Made by a program: the position numbers and the translations under genes | The notes under the pieces: generated by a model | Seen by the model: only the letters and a program-made list of their open reading frames with translations | The model's database searches: none | Told to the model about the DNA's origin: nothing | Origin: Roseiarcus sp963775575 | GTDB taxonomy: Bacteria; Pseudomonadota; Alphaproteobacteria; Rhizobiales; Beijerinckiaceae | NCBI GenBank assembly: GCA_963775575.1 | Contig: CAVZJG010000002.1 | Location: forward strand, 1,674,001 to 1,738,000 | Length of the DNA stretch: 64,000 nt | Reading direction: 5' to 3' | Shown here: piece after piece, positions 44,491-53,801 of the stretch | Layout: every line of letters starts with the position of its first letter | Position numbering within the stretch: the first letter of the stretch is position 1

Positions 44491-44903
44491 TGCACGGTCG
44501 CGCCGTTGGTGAACGTGATCGTGTCTCCGTTCGCCAGGTTCCCCTTGGCGGTTCCGGCGGACGTGACGTCGACCGACGTCACCTCGCCGGACGTCGTTCC
44601 GTCCGACGAGGTCATCGTCGAGCCGACCGCCAGTTCGGCTTGGGTCAGCGAGCTCTCGGTCAACAGCGAGGCGAGCGTCGTGTTGGTCTGGACGGCCTGT
44701 TGGACCTGGGAGATCGTCGCCAGTTGGGTCACCATCGCCGTGGGGTCCATCGGCTGCGTAGGATCCTGGTTCTGCAGTTCCGCCATCAGAAGGGTGAGAA
44801 ACGAGTTGTAGCTCAAGGCGCCCGTCGACGACGTGGCGCTCGTCGACGAAGACGAAGACGACGACGTGGCGCTGCCGACGGCGGAAGGGGCGGTGACGCT
44901 CAT
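44487..44903 (-). CDS. flgD: Flagellar hook capping protein FlgD
   Basis: The 138-residue protein has a low-complexity Ser/Thr N-terminus, then the FlgD signature LSYNSFLTLLMAELQNQDPT and DPTAMVTQLATISQVQQAVQ, and a beta-rich end (TITFTNGATVQ). The length is that of the short rhizobial FlgD, which lacks the Fn3-like extension. It would cap the growing hook and be shed when the hook is complete. Confidence 0.9.
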   Translation of the reverse strand: MSVTAPSAVGSATSSSSSSSTSATSSTGALSYNSFLTLLMAELQNQDPTQPMDPTAMVTQLATISQVQQAVQTNTTLASLLTESSLTQAELAVGSTMTSSDGTTSGEVTSVDVTSAGTAKGNLANGDTITFTNGATVQ

Positions 44904-44914
44904 GGCCTATCCTT

Positions 44915-45325
44915 TCAAGCTGCATGCGACTTGGCGGGCGCCGCGTCGGGATACATCTCCTGCTCCTCGAGCGGAAACAGGCCCCGCAGCGTCTTCAACG
45001 CTTCGAAGTTGCGCGAACGCGCGATCTGGTCGGCGATCGTCTTGAGGCCGGCGATGATCGCGGGGTTCTCGAACGCGTGCTGCGCCGCGTCGATGAGCCG
45101 GCGCGACAAGCCGGTCGCCGCCGCCGTGGCCCCGGGATCCATCAGCATGACCTGAACGGCGAAGTAGATCTGACGAAGCGGCGTCGTCGCCTGATCCGCT
45201 TGGAGAACGTGGTTCTCCAGCAGAAAGGTCACCTCGTTCAGCAGCTCGATCGTCGCCTTCCGGTCGACGCGGATGACGGCGCCGTTGATGTAGAGCTTTT
45301 CGCCGGCGCGAAGCGTGATATTCAT
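44915..45325 (-). CDS. flbT: Flagellar biosynthesis repressor FlbT
   Basis: The 136-residue protein has LRAGEKLYINGAVIRVDRKA, NEVTFLLENHVLQADQATTP and RQIYFAVQVMLMDPG, the FlbT pattern. In Caulobacter and rhizobia FlbT acts on flagellin mRNA in the 5' leader region and interacts with FlaF; its effect can be negative or positive by species. The gene follows flaF by seven bases. No flagellin gene is within the window. Confidence 0.93.
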   Translation of the reverse strand: MNITLRAGEKLYINGAVIRVDRKATIELLNEVTFLLENHVLQADQATTPLRQIYFAVQVMLMDPGATAAATGLSRRLIDAAQHAFENPAIIAGLKTIADQIARSRNFEALKTLRGLFPLEEQEMYPDAAPAKSHAA

Positions 45326-45332
45326 TTCATCC

Positions 45333-45680
45333 TCATTTCAAGCCGTCCCGAATGATTTCGTTGATCTCGATCATCGGGGTCAGATCGCTGCTCTGACCGG
45401 AGCGCACGCGATCGATCTCCTTGTTCATCCAGATGCCGATCGAAACGATCCCGGCTCGCAACCGTTCCGGCAATTCGTTTTCTGGGTTTCTCAGGTCGTC
45501 GAGAAAGATCGCCCATAGGCGGCGCAAATAGAACAGCGCTTCGATGGCTTCGCGCGTGCCGGGCCCGCGCGCGCGAGCCGTGCGCAGCATTTCGATGACG
45601 CGGTCCATCGCTTGGCGCTCGTGCGCGCGCATCACTTGCGGCAATTCCTCGACGACCTCGTTGTAGGAAATCTCGTACAT
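45333..45680 (-). CDS. flaF: Flagellar biosynthesis regulator FlaF
   Basis: The start at 45680 fits the family (MYEISYNEVVEELPQVMRAH); an in-frame ATG 12 bases upstream is less likely. The 115-residue helical protein continues RAHERQAMDRVIEMLRTARA, EAIEALFYLRRLWAIFLDDL and IVSIGIWMNKEIDRVRSGQS, diagnostic for FlaF. It works with FlbT in flagellin translation and secretion control. Confidence 0.92.
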   Translation of the reverse strand: MYEISYNEVVEELPQVMRAHERQAMDRVIEMLRTARARGPGTREAIEALFYLRRLWAIFLDDLRNPENELPERLRAGIVSIGIWMNKEIDRVRSGQSSDLTPMIEINEIIRDGLK

Positions 45681-45695
45681 GGTCGATCCCAAGGG

Positions 45696-46739
45696 TTAGG
45701 TGGGGAGATATTGCGCGAGGCTCAGCTTTTGAATTTCGGCTGTGAGCTCGTAGGCGGTTTGCAGTTGTGTCGACAGCGAGTTGAGCTTGGTGGCCGCCGT
45801 GGCGGTGTCGACGTCGTCGAGATTGCCGATCTGGGTTTGCAAGATCGTCATCTGCGAGGACATGGAAGTGTTGGCGTTGGTGACGCGCTTCAGCAGCGCG
45901 CCGACCCCGGCCTCGGTCCCCGTTATCGAGCTGACCCCTTGCGTGACCAGCGAAGTTGCGGTCGAGGCCACTTCCTGCTGCGCCGCGGAACTCGAGCTCG
46001 GTGCCGCCGAACCCGGCGAGCATCGCGTAGGCCTCGGTGAGTTGCTGGAACCCGGCCTGGTTGGCGTTCGACGAGGCGTCGATCGTTTCGCCGGGCGCGA
46101 TTTGAGCGGTCTGGTTGGCGCTCGAAGCCGACGACCAGTTGGTCGTCCAACCGGCGCCGCTGAACAGCGAGGCGAACGCGCCGGTCAGAAACGTCTGCAT
46201 TTGCGCGGCCGTGACGTTCGCGGCCGCCGCGTCGGTCGGCGCGAAGCCGAAGTAATTCTCGAACGCCGTCGCGATGGTGTTCTGGGCGGTCGAATAGTCG
46301 GTCATCGGCGCGACGCTGGAGTTGACGCCGCCGAAGACATATTGGCCGTTCGACGTCGTGTTGGTCGTCCCGATCAGCGACTGCAACGCGTTGACGCCGA
46401 GGGTCTGCAGCGTCGAGCCCGCATCGGCCGCCCCCAGCTCCACGCCATCAAGCTCGACGCCGCGCTTTGCGCGTCGGTGAGAATCGAATTGAGAGCGTCC
46501 TGCGTCGTCGTCAGATTCGTCGTGACGAGGGCGTTGCCGGTGGTCAGCGTCTGCAGCAGATCGGTCTGGTTCTTGAGCGACAGTTCATAGCCCGACTGGT
46601 CGCCCAACTGCAGACCGATGTCGGCGTACTGGCCGGTGGTGGACTCGACCTCGAGGCTGGAAAGCTGCGATTGCGCCTGCGCGATCGACGGCAGCAGCGA
46701 GGTCGCCAGGTAACTCGAGGAAATGGATGAGGCGCTCAT
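45696..46739 (-). pseudogene. flgL: flgL, hook-filament junction protein, two compensating frameshifts
   Basis: The sequence reads as FlgL in three pieces. The N-terminal helix (SYLATSLLPSIAQAQSQLSS) and TTQDALNSILTDAQSAASSL lie in frame A to about 46445. Near there one base is missing, and the middle (LGVNALQSLIGTTNTTSNGQ, then YVFGGVNSSVAPM) continues in frame B. Near 45998 one base is extra and frame A returns for the C-terminus (VASTATSLVTQGVSSITGT, IGNLDDVDTATAATKLNSL). The total span of 1044 bases is exactly 348 codons, so net shift is zero. Without correction frame A stops at 46374. Either a decayed gene or two base-call errors. Confidence 0.75.
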
Positions 46740-46744
46740 GATCG

Positions 46745-48253
46745 TCAGGCCGCGTCGAGCAACGCCGTGAACATGTCGTTGACGGTCGTCAGCAACTTGG
46801 CGGTGGTCGTGTACGAGTTCTCGATGCTCAGCATGTTGGTCATTTCCGTGTCGAGGCTGACCCCGGTCGCGTTTGACAGCGCCGCGGTCGCCTGCGTGAC
46901 CAAAGTGTTTTGATAATCGGCCTGGTTGGTCGCCTGCTGGTTTTGCGCCTGCAGCCAGCTCACCGAGGCGTTGGCGTAGTCGCTGAGCGTATCGGAAGAG
47001 GCCAGGCCCACGTTCGGGTCGAAGGACTGCGTCGACGTCGTCGCCGCGACCATTTGCTGGATTCGGCCGGTATAGCCCGCAGCGCCGGTGGTGTTGTAAA
47101 CGTAGGCGGAGCCGTTGATGCCGCCGTTTTGCAGCAAGGAGACGTCGCCGCCCTGCGTGGGATCGACGGCCGAATTGACCTCGATGGCGGCCGCGAGGCC
47201 CGTCGCGCCGGTCGCCGTCGGCAAACTCGTCGCGCCAGCATAGGTGAACAATCCGGGCAGCGAGGCCAGGCCCGCCCCCGACTGGTCGCTTTCGCCGAAA
47301 GCGTTGATCAGACTGCCGGCGATTTGATCGAGCTGCGCCTGATATTGCGGCGCGACATTGTCGCGCAAGTTCGCCAGACCGGCGAGCGCACCGGACTGGA
47401 TCGGCATCGGCGACGACGCGCCGGTGATCGGCACGCCGTCCACGGTCACGTCGTTGCCGGTCGTGCTGGCGGCGTAGGTCGAGCCCGCGGTGTAAGTCTG
47501 CGTCGGCGTGAACGAGAGCGTGCGCGCCCTGACGTCGAACAACGTCACGCCGCTGTCGGTGTAGATCGAGGTCGAGCCGTCCGGGTCGGCGACGGTCGAA
47601 ATGCCGATCTGCTTGGAGAGTTCGGTGAGAATCGTGTCCCGCGTGTCCTCGGCGCTATTGACGTTGGCACCCGACGCCAGACCGCTGACGATCGTCGCAT
47701 TGACCTGCGAGTATTGATTGAGCAGCGAGTTGATGGTCGAAACCGACGAAGCCATGTCGGCGTCGGCCTGCTCGCGCACCTGTTGAACCGTCGCCGATCC
47801 GCTGTTCAGCGACGAGGCGAGGTTGTCGGCGGCGGTGACGACGGCTTGGCCGGCCGAAGCGCTGTTCGGCGACGTCTCGTAGGTCGTCAGCGCGTCCTGC
47901 AGGTTCGCCAGCATCGCCGACGGCGAATTGCCGTTCTCCGTCGATCCCGACGTCGACGAGCTGGAGGAGCTGTCGCTCACCGTCGCCGCGAGCCTCGCCA
48001 GTCCGGTGGCCAGCGCCTGTTGGCTCGCCGCTTGCGAGGTCGACGCATTGACCTGTTCGAGCAGCGCTTCATTGGCCTCGCGGGTGACCGAGGCGACCTC
48101 GGAGCCGCCGCAGGAATTGGTGATGACGTTGGCGATCTCGCGCGAATAGCCGGTCGCGTTGGCGTTCGAGATGTTGCTCGAGATGACCGCCGACTGCGCC
48201 GCGTTTGAAAGGAACGCGGAGTTGATAATGCTGTACGTGGCGGACATGCTCAT
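46745..48253 (-). CDS. flgK: Flagellar hook-associated protein FlgK
   Basis: The 502-residue protein begins with the rod/hook-type N-terminus (ATYSIINSAFLSNAAQSAVI, then SNISNANATGYSREIANVI, containing the NxANANTxGY-like motif) and ends with the C-terminal helical partner (TEMTNMLSIENSYTTTAKLL, TVNDMFTALLDAA). The middle holds a long beta-rich domain. It is the first hook-filament junction protein. The length is normal. Six bases separate its stop from the flgL start. Confidence 0.92.
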   Translation of the reverse strand: MSMSATYSIINSAFLSNAAQSAVISSNISNANATGYSREIANVITNSCGGSEVASVTREANEALLEQVNASTSQAASQQALATGLARLAATVSDSSSSSSTSGSTENGNSPSAMLANLQDALTTYETSPNSASAGQAVVTAADNLASSLNSGSATVQQVREQADADMASSVSTINSLLNQYSQVNATIVSGLASGANVNSAEDTRDTILTELSKQIGISTVADPDGSTSIYTDSGVTLFDVRARTLSFTPTQTYTAGSTYAASTTGNDVTVDGVPITGASSPMPIQSGALAGLANLRDNVAPQYQAQLDQIAGSLINAFGESDQSGAGLASLPGLFTYAGATSLPTATGATGLAAAIEVNSAVDPTQGGDVSLLQNGGINGSAYVYNTTGAAGYTGRIQQMVAATTSTQSFDPNVGLASSDTLSDYANASVSWLQAQNQQATNQADYQNTLVTQATAALSNATGVSLDTEMTNMLSIENSYTTTAKLLTTVNDMFTALLDAA

Positions 48254-48283
48254 CGCGCGGCCTTTGATAAGCGGTCGATAGGA

Positions 48284-49552
48284 TTAGGACTTCAGGTTGT
48301 TGAGGACGTCCAAGAGGTCGGCGCCGGTCTGAAACACTTTGGAGTTGGCCTGATAGGCGCTCTGGGCTTCGATCATTTGCGTCAGCTCGGTGGCCAGATC
48401 CACAGTCGAGTCTTCGAGCGACGAGGAAACGACGGTGCCGAGGCCGCCGGTTCCAGCGGTTGCATACACGATCGAGCCGGAGTTCTGATTGGCCTGATAG
48501 ACGTTGCCGTTGAGCGAGGTCAGACTGTCCGGGCTCGCCACATTGGCCAACGGAATGTCGTAGGCGGCGTTGGACGCGCCGTCGCTGTATTGGAAATCGA
48601 CCTCGCCATTGGCGCTGATCGTCACGCCCTTCAAGCTGCTCGGCGCGTTGCCGTTGGTGGTGTTGGTGTTGACGCTGAAACTCGCCGCCAGCTGCGTCGT
48701 CCCGCTGACGTCGAGGGCCAAAATCTGGCCGTTGGGAACCGGAATGTTGAAAGGCGAGCCGCTCGTCAACTTTCCCGTTGTCGGACTGAAATCCAGCGTT
48801 TCCGTCGCCAACGGCGTGTTGGCCGGATTCGTCGTATAGGGGAAGCCGCCGGTCGCCGCGGCGTCCGCGGCGTCGTAAGCGGTGATCTCCCAGGTGTCGT
48901 TGCCGGTCTGGGCGTCGACGCCGGTGTTGGTCAGATAGACGTTGATCGTGTGCGCGCCGCCGAGGTTGTCGTAGGCGGTGACCGAGGTCTCGTCGGAATA
49001 GGTCGCGTCCGCCGCCGACGGGTTGGCCGAGGGCAGATCGGCCGCGGTGGTGACCACGGTCGCGGTCGAGGGAAGGTTCACCGACAGCGTGCCGGCGGTC
49101 GTCGGCGTCGGCAAGTCGCCCGCCGCGGTGACATTCACTTTTTGGGTGGGAACCGAGTCCGCCTGGCCGCTGCCGGCGATGTTGCCCATCAGGTAGTAGC
49201 CGGCCGAATTGACGAGATTGCCCTCCGCGTCGGGCACGAACGAGCCGTTCCGGGTGAGATAGAGGGCGCCGCTCGTGTCGGAGACGACGAAGTACCCGTC
49301 GCCCTGAATCGCGAGGTCCGTCGTGGTCGAGGTGCCGACGACCGACCCCTGCAGCGAATTGAGCGCGCGTATGCTCGTCGCGACGCCGGCGAGGCTGTCG
49401 GCGGCGCCGCCGGCCTGATCGACCAGCGTCGAAAATTCCGTCTCGACGTTCTTGTAGCCGGTGGTGTTGGCGTTGGAGACGTTCTGCGAAATGGTCGAAA
49501 GCCAGTTCGTGTCGCTCAACATGCCGGATACGGCGGCGCCCATCAAGCTCAT
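48284..49552 (-). CDS. flgE: Flagellar hook protein FlgE
   Basis: The 422-residue protein has the N-terminal motif LSTISQNVSNANTTGYKNVE, then SLQGSVVGTSTTTDLAIQGD and GYFVVSDTSGALYLTRNGSF, and the C-terminal LTQMIEAQSAYQANSKVFQT, common to hook/rod family members. The length and the central domain (TSVTAYDNLGGAHTINVYLT) mark it as the hook subunit rather than FlgF/FlgG. GAGGGGAC precedes the ATG. Confidence 0.93.
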   Translation of the reverse strand: MSLMGAAVSGMLSDTNWLSTISQNVSNANTTGYKNVETEFSTLVDQAGGAADSLAGVATSIRALNSLQGSVVGTSTTTDLAIQGDGYFVVSDTSGALYLTRNGSFVPDAEGNLVNSAGYYLMGNIAGSGQADSVPTQKVNVTAAGDLPTPTTAGTLSVNLPSTATVVTTAADLPSANPSAADATYSDETSVTAYDNLGGAHTINVYLTNTGVDAQTGNDTWEITAYDAADAAATGGFPYTTNPANTPLATETLDFSPTTGKLTSGSPFNIPVPNGQILALDVSGTTQLAASFSVNTNTTNGNAPSSLKGVTISANGEVDFQYSDGASNAAYDIPLANVASPDSLTSLNGNVYQANQNSGSIVYATAGTGGLGTVVSSSLEDSTVDLATELTQMIEAQSAYQANSKVFQTGADLLDVLNNLKS

Positions 49553-49631
49553 CGATCGGTCCCCTCGGGGTTTCTCCGATCCAATAAACGATTGTTCCCT
49601 TGCGCGAAGCTGATTGCGCGGAACGACGACG

Positions 49632-50366
49632 TCAATTGACCGATCGCACCAAGCTGCCGATCAGCAGGTTCCAGCCGTCGACCAGCACGAAGAACAACAG
49701 CTTCACCGGCAACGAGATGACCGACGGCGGCAACATCATCATGCCCATCGACATCGTCAGCGCGGCGACAATCATGTCGATGACCAGGAACGGCAAGACG
49801 ATCAGGAATCCGATCTCGAACCCGCGGCGCAACTCGGAAATCATGAAAGCCGGGATGAGAACCCGCAGATCGACCGTCGAGCGATCCTTGATCTGAAAAT
49901 TGCCCTTCGACAGGTCTTCGAACAGCGCGATATCCTTCTCGCGAACCTGAGCGAGCATGAATTCGCGGAACGGCTGGGTGATGGCGCCGTAGGCCTCCTG
50001 CTGGCTGATCGTGTTGTCCATCAGCGGCTCGAGGCCGTTATGCCAGGCCCGATCGAAGGTGGGCGCCATGACGTAGAAGGTCATGAACAGCGACAGGCTG
50101 ATCAGCACCAGGTTGGCGGGCGTGCTCTGCAGGCCCAATCCCGACCTGAGAAAGGAAAGCGCGACGATGAATCGGGTGAAACTGGTGACCATGATCAGCA
50201 GACCGGGCGCGAGCGACAGAACGGTCAGGATCGCGACCATCTGCACGATGCGCGCGGTGGCCGACGCGCCGCCGCTCGGAATCAGCGCGCCGAGATCGAC
50301 GGTCTGGGCGCCGGCGGCCGAGGCCGTGAGGAAGAGCGCGATCGCGGCGAGCGCTGCGCGTTTCAC
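49632..50366 (-). CDS. fliP: Flagellar export apparatus protein FliP
   Basis: The 244-residue protein has a cleavable signal peptide (AALAAIALFLTASAAGAQT), as is typical for FliP, then QMVAILTVLSLAPGLLIMVT, SFTRFIVALSFLRSGLGLQS, PFREFMLAQVREKDIALFED and the C-terminal FLIVLPFLVIDMIVAALTMS followed by MGMMMLPPSVISLPVKLLFF. The family signature is complete. It overlaps fliL by four bases. Confidence 0.95.
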   Translation of the reverse strand: MKRAALAAIALFLTASAAGAQTVDLGALIPSGGASATARIVQMVAILTVLSLAPGLLIMVTSFTRFIVALSFLRSGLGLQSTPANLVLISLSLFMTFYVMAPTFDRAWHNGLEPLMDNTISQQEAYGAITQPFREFMLAQVREKDIALFEDLSKGNFQIKDRSTVDLRVLIPAFMISELRRGFEIGFLIVLPFLVIDMIVAALTMSMGMMMLPPSVISLPVKLLFFVLVDGWNLLIGSLVRSVN

Positions 50367-50872
50367 TGCACCACCAGGGTTCGAATGATGAGTTCGGTGA
50401 CCTTGCCGCCGGAGCGGATCACGGCGCGCTCATTGAGATCCTGTCGGACGTTCTGCAATCCGATCGGACCCTCGATTTGCGTCAAGGCGACGGTGTGCAA
50501 ATAGGCGAGTTCGTCGCCGGCGATTTCCCCGGCTATCACCTCGGGATGGGGAAGCGCCTTGGCGTCGAACACGATCGATGCTTCCAGACGGATCCAAGTG
50601 TCCCGCGGCTCGCCGAGGTTGGTGACGATCGGCGGCATGTCGAACAAGCGTGCGGTCGCCGGCAGCTCCTCGGCGAGCCCCGAGTCGTTCTTTTGGCTCG
50701 GCGCCTCCGCCGGCGGCGGAATCGCGAACAGCGCGCCCGTCGCCACCGCGATCACGGTGACGACGAGGATGGCGATGATCGTCTGCTTGGTTGACGACAG
50801 CGCGCGCGGCGGGGGCGGCGGCGTCTCCGCGGCGTCGAGTTCCTCGTTTTCGTCCACGGCTGTGATGGGCAT
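50363..50872 (-). CDS. fliL: Flagellar basal body protein FliL
   Basis: The 169-residue protein has a cytosolic proline-rich start, one membrane helix (QTIIAILVVTVIAVATGALF, residues 29-48) and a periplasmic domain with PPIVTNLGEPRDTWIRLEAS, then LAYLHTVALTQIEGPIGLQN and a basic end IRSGGKVTELIIRTLVVQ. FliL interacts with the stator units. Upstream of fliP with ATGA overlap. Confidence 0.9.
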   Translation of the reverse strand: MPITAVDENEELDAAETPPPPPRALSSTKQTIIAILVVTVIAVATGALFAIPPPAEAPSQKNDSGLAEELPATARLFDMPPIVTNLGEPRDTWIRLEASIVFDAKALPHPEVIAGEIAGDELAYLHTVALTQIEGPIGLQNVRQDLNERAVIRSGGKVTELIIRTLVVQ

Positions 50873-50893
50873 GGGCCAATCGTCCCCGACGTT

Positions 50894-51634
50894 TCACATC
50901 GGCTTCACGAAATCGTAGATTTGCTGGCCCCACAACGGCTGCTGCACCTCGCTCGATCGGCCTCGCCCGCCGTACGAAATGCGCGCCTCGGCGATGTGGT
51001 CGTAGGCGACCGTGTTGCCGCGGGAGATGTCCGAAGGCCTCACGATCCCGGCGACGGTCAACTGGCGCAATTCGTAGTTCACCCGCACCTCCTGCGAACC
51101 GCTGATGACGAGATTGCCGTTGGGCAGCACTTCGGTGACGACCGCCGCGACCGATACTTGGATCTGTTCCTGGCGATTGATGTTGCCCTGGCCCTGGGTC
51201 GACGACGACGAGGCGTTGGTCAGCGTCAAGTTCGGAGTCGTCGACGACGACGATGATGATGAATTGGAGCCGGGAGGGGGAGGGGGGATGAAACTCCAGC
51301 CGGAGGTGAACGACGTGTTCGCCGTTTTCGAACGATCCGATTCGTTGCCGAGCGTGGCCTTGTCGTTGATCGAGATGACGACGGTGACGATGTCGCCGAC
51401 GTTGGCGATGCGTTGGTCGGTGTAGAAATTGATCGGCGGTCTGGGGGGGCGCTGGCCCCGCTTCGGGTCGATGGCGCTGGCGGCCGCGTCTTCGTCGGCG
51501 CGCGCGGTCGCCGCCGCCAGCCCGCTGCCAACCGGGGAAAGAGGGGGCATCATGTCGAGGGGGCCGGCGGCGCAACCCGCGAGGTTCGACGCAACGAGCG
51601 CGACAAGAAAAACTCTTCGTTGCGATCCGCGCAT
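50894..51634 (-). CDS. flgH: Flagellar L-ring lipoprotein FlgH
   Basis: The ATG at 51634 overlaps the motE stop by one base. The 246-residue protein carries a lipoprotein signal with lipobox NLAGC (Cys at residue 21), so it is an outer-membrane lipoprotein. Seen: FYTDQRIANVGDIVTVVISI, ESDRSKTANTSFTSGW, QVSVAAVVTEVLPNGNLVIS and GNTVAYDHIAEARISYGGRG. Together with FlgI it forms the LP ring bushing. A Ser-rich insert of about 25 residues sits in the middle. Confidence 0.93.
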   Translation of the reverse strand: MRGSQRRVFLVALVASNLAGCAAGPLDMMPPLSPVGSGLAAATARADEDAAASAIDPKRGQRPPRPPINFYTDQRIANVGDIVTVVISINDKATLGNESDRSKTANTSFTSGWSFIPPPPPGSNSSSSSSSTTPNLTLTNASSSSTQGQGNINRQEQIQVSVAAVVTEVLPNGNLVISGSQEVRVNYELRQLTVAGIVRPSDISRGNTVAYDHIAEARISYGGRGRSSEVQQPLWGQQIYDFVKPM

Positions 51635-52158
51635 CACAACTTCTTTTCGGCGGCGGCGGCGCCGGACAGGACGGCGGTCAATTTCCCGGCTTTGTCCGCC
51701 TCCATTTCGTTGAGGATCGCGCTCGCCGCGCGCGGGTTGAGCTTGCCGAGTATCGAGACGGCCGTCGCGTCGTCCATCGTCGCGATTTGCGACGCGGCGG
51801 CTTCCGGCTCCATTTTGCCGTAGATCGCCACCACGTCGTCGCGCGCGGAATTCATCAGGGCCTCGCGTTTGCTCACCCAATCGCGCGTTTCGGCCTCCGC
51901 CTTTTCGAGTTCGGCGATGCGTTGCTTGATCTGCCCTTCCAATTCCGTCAGGCGCTTTTCCTGCCAGGCGATGCGCGCCTCGGCGGCCGCCGGCGCGACG
52001 TTGGCGCAGTAGCGCGCGACGCCGCCGTCGGCGCTCTTCTCCGTCGCGCCCGCGACGGGTTTTTGCTTCGCGTCGTTCTGCGCGAGGGCATGACCGGCGC
52101 CCGCGGCGGCCACAACAAAGGCGCCGATGGCGACGAGGCGGTTAGCGGAAAAGGACAT
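51634..52158 (-). CDS. motE: MotE-type periplasmic protein (MgtE N-terminal-like)
   Basis: The ATG at 52158 begins a signal peptide (SFSANRLVAIGAFVVAAAGA, cut near GHALAQ); a GTG at 52185 would extend it. The 174-residue protein has a coiled coil (AWQEKRLTELEGQIKQRIAE, then LEKAEAETRDWVSKREALMN) and a C-terminal MgtE_N-like helical part, AIYGKMEPEAAASQIATMDD and SILGKLNPRAASAILNEMEA. In Sinorhizobium MotE is a periplasmic chaperone for MotC. No motC is in the window, so the partner is uncertain. Confidence 0.85.
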   Translation of the reverse strand: MSFSANRLVAIGAFVVAAAGAGHALAQNDAKQKPVAGATEKSADGGVARYCANVAPAAAEARIAWQEKRLTELEGQIKQRIAELEKAEAETRDWVSKREALMNSARDDVVAIYGKMEPEAAASQIATMDDATAVSILGKLNPRAASAILNEMEADKAGKLTAVLSGAAAAEKKL

Positions 52159-52230
52159 GGCGGCGGCGCCGACGTGGGAGAGCACGATGGGCCGACCTTG
52201 CCGCGCCCGCCTTGCGCCGGGCTGGAGCGG

Positions 52231-53325
52231 CTATTGCACGATGAGTTCGGCCTGCAAAGCGCCCGCCGTCTTGATCGCTTGGAGAATCGCGATGATGCCG
52301 CTGGGCTTGACCCCGATTCGATTGAGGCCGCTCACCAGGGCGCGCAGGCTCGCTCCGCCGACGATCGCCACCTGGCCGCCCGGCTGGTCGACGTCGATCT
52401 GCGTGCGCGGCGTCACAACGGTCTGTCCCTTGGACAGCGGTGCCGGCTGTGAGGCGGTCGGCGTCTCGGTGACCCTCACCGAAAGGGTTCCGTGCGTCAC
52501 CGCGACCGTCGAGATTTGCACGTCCTGACCGATCACCACGGTGCCGGTTCGCGCGTCCAGAACGACGCGCGCCGCGGTGTCCGGCTCGACCTCCAGTTCG
52601 CCGATCTCCGCCATGTAACGCGTGACGCTGATGGTCGGCGGGTGAAACAGTTCGACGGTCCGGCTGTCCATCTCGAACGCCGAGCGGCGACGGAACTGCT
52701 GCATCGAATAGGCGTTGACCGCGTCGACGATCCGCACCGCGGTGTTGTAGTCGGGGTTCTTCAATTCCAGGATCAGCCGCAGTTGGTCGGGCGGCGCCGG
52801 CACGGCCCGCTCGATGATCGCGCCGTTGGAAATCCGCCCGGCCGTCGGCACCCCTTGCGACAGGGTTTGCGCCTGGCCGGCCACGTCGAAGCCGGTGACC
52901 GACACCGCGCCTTGCGCGCTCGCATAGACGTCGCCGTCGCTCCCCGACATTTGCGTCAGCAACAACGTGCCGCCCATCAGCGAGGGAGCGTCGCCGAGCG
53001 CCGATACGGTCACGTCGAGACGCGAACCGACGTCCATCCCAGCCGGCAGGTCCGCCGTCACGATCACCGCCGCGACGTTGCGATTGCGCAAGGCGCTGCC
53101 GCGCACGTTGACGCCCATGCGATCGAGCATCGCCTGGATCGCCTGCTCGGTGAACGGAACGTTGCGCAACGTGTCGCCGGTGCCCTGCAGGCCGACCACC
53201 AGACCGTAGCCGATGAGCTGATCGTCGTGCGCGCCGCGCAGCGACGTGATGTCCTTGATGCGCACCGCCGCCAGCCCCTGGCTCGCCAATGCGCAGACGA
53301 TCAGCGTGAGGATCAAGCGTCTCAT
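52231..53325 (-). CDS. flgI: Flagellar P-ring protein FlgI
   Basis: The 364-residue exported protein has a signal peptide (LILTLIVCALASQGLAA) followed by VRIKDITSLRGAHDDQLIGY, GLVVGLQGTGDTLRNVPFTE, then NVAAVIVTADLPAGMDVGSR and the end TVVTPRTQIDVDQPGGQVAI. Length and motifs are those of FlgI, which forms the ring in the peptidoglycan layer. It overlaps flgA by one base. Confidence 0.95.
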   Translation of the reverse strand: MRRLILTLIVCALASQGLAAVRIKDITSLRGAHDDQLIGYGLVVGLQGTGDTLRNVPFTEQAIQAMLDRMGVNVRGSALRNRNVAAVIVTADLPAGMDVGSRLDVTVSALGDAPSLMGGTLLLTQMSGSDGDVYASAQGAVSVTGFDVAGQAQTLSQGVPTAGRISNGAIIERAVPAPPDQLRLILELKNPDYNTAVRIVDAVNAYSMQQFRRRSAFEMDSRTVELFHPPTISVTRYMAEIGELEVEPDTAARVVLDARTGTVVIGQDVQISTVAVTHGTLSVRVTETPTASQPAPLSKGQTVVTPRTQIDVDQPGGQVAIVGGASLRALVSGLNRIGVKPSGIIAILQAIKTAGALQAELIVQ

Positions 53326-53789
53326 CAGCCCCCGCTCACCCGCACGGCGCCGTCGGGTTGGACCGTCCCGGACACCGTCACGCCGCTGTCGCTGTTGCGC
53401 ACCTTGACGACGTCGCCGGCGGCGCCGTCCTGCATGGCCTCGCCGACGGTGACGATCGTCAGTCCGTCCTCGGAGTAAACCAGCTTGATTTCGGCGCCGT
53501 TGGCGACGAGCCGCGGATTATCGATCCCGGCGAGCGGAATCGCGGCGCCGGGCAACAGGGTTCGACGCGCCATCTTGCCGACCAACTGGGATCGCATTTG
53601 GACGAACGGGCCAATCCCCGTGACCCTCTCGGCCGGCCGATCCGCGAGCATGTCGTCGCGGATGACGTCGCCGGGGTAGATGACGACCCTGGGGGTCGGC
53701 AAGGCGGCCTCCTGCGCGAGCGCGCCGAGGTCGGGCGCGAGCCAAAACCCCAACAAGGCCAGCAAGGCGGCGATCCGGTCCACGCGCAT
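53325..53789 (-). CDS. flgA: Flagellar P-ring assembly chaperone FlgA
   Basis: GAGGAG lies eight bases before the ATG at 53789; a GTG at 53798 would sit on top of it. The 154-residue protein has a signal peptide (ALLALLGFWLAPDLGALAQ) and a SAF domain with TPRVVIYPGDVIRDDMLADR, VGKMARRTLLPGAAIPLAGI and EDGLTIVTVGEAMQDGAAGD followed by a VVKVRNSDSG end. It guides FlgI assembly in the periplasm. Confidence 0.92.
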   Translation of the reverse strand: MRVDRIAALLALLGFWLAPDLGALAQEAALPTPRVVIYPGDVIRDDMLADRPAERVTGIGPFVQMRSQLVGKMARRTLLPGAAIPLAGIDNPRLVANGAEIKLVYSEDGLTIVTVGEAMQDGAAGDVVKVRNSDSGVTVSGTVQPDGAVRVSGG

Positions 53790-53801
53790 GAGGCCCACTC
53801 C

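Noticed and set aside
45998..46445. Programmed frameshifting in flgL.
   Set aside because: No slippery heptamer with a downstream structure is visible at either point and FlgL is not known to use recoding.
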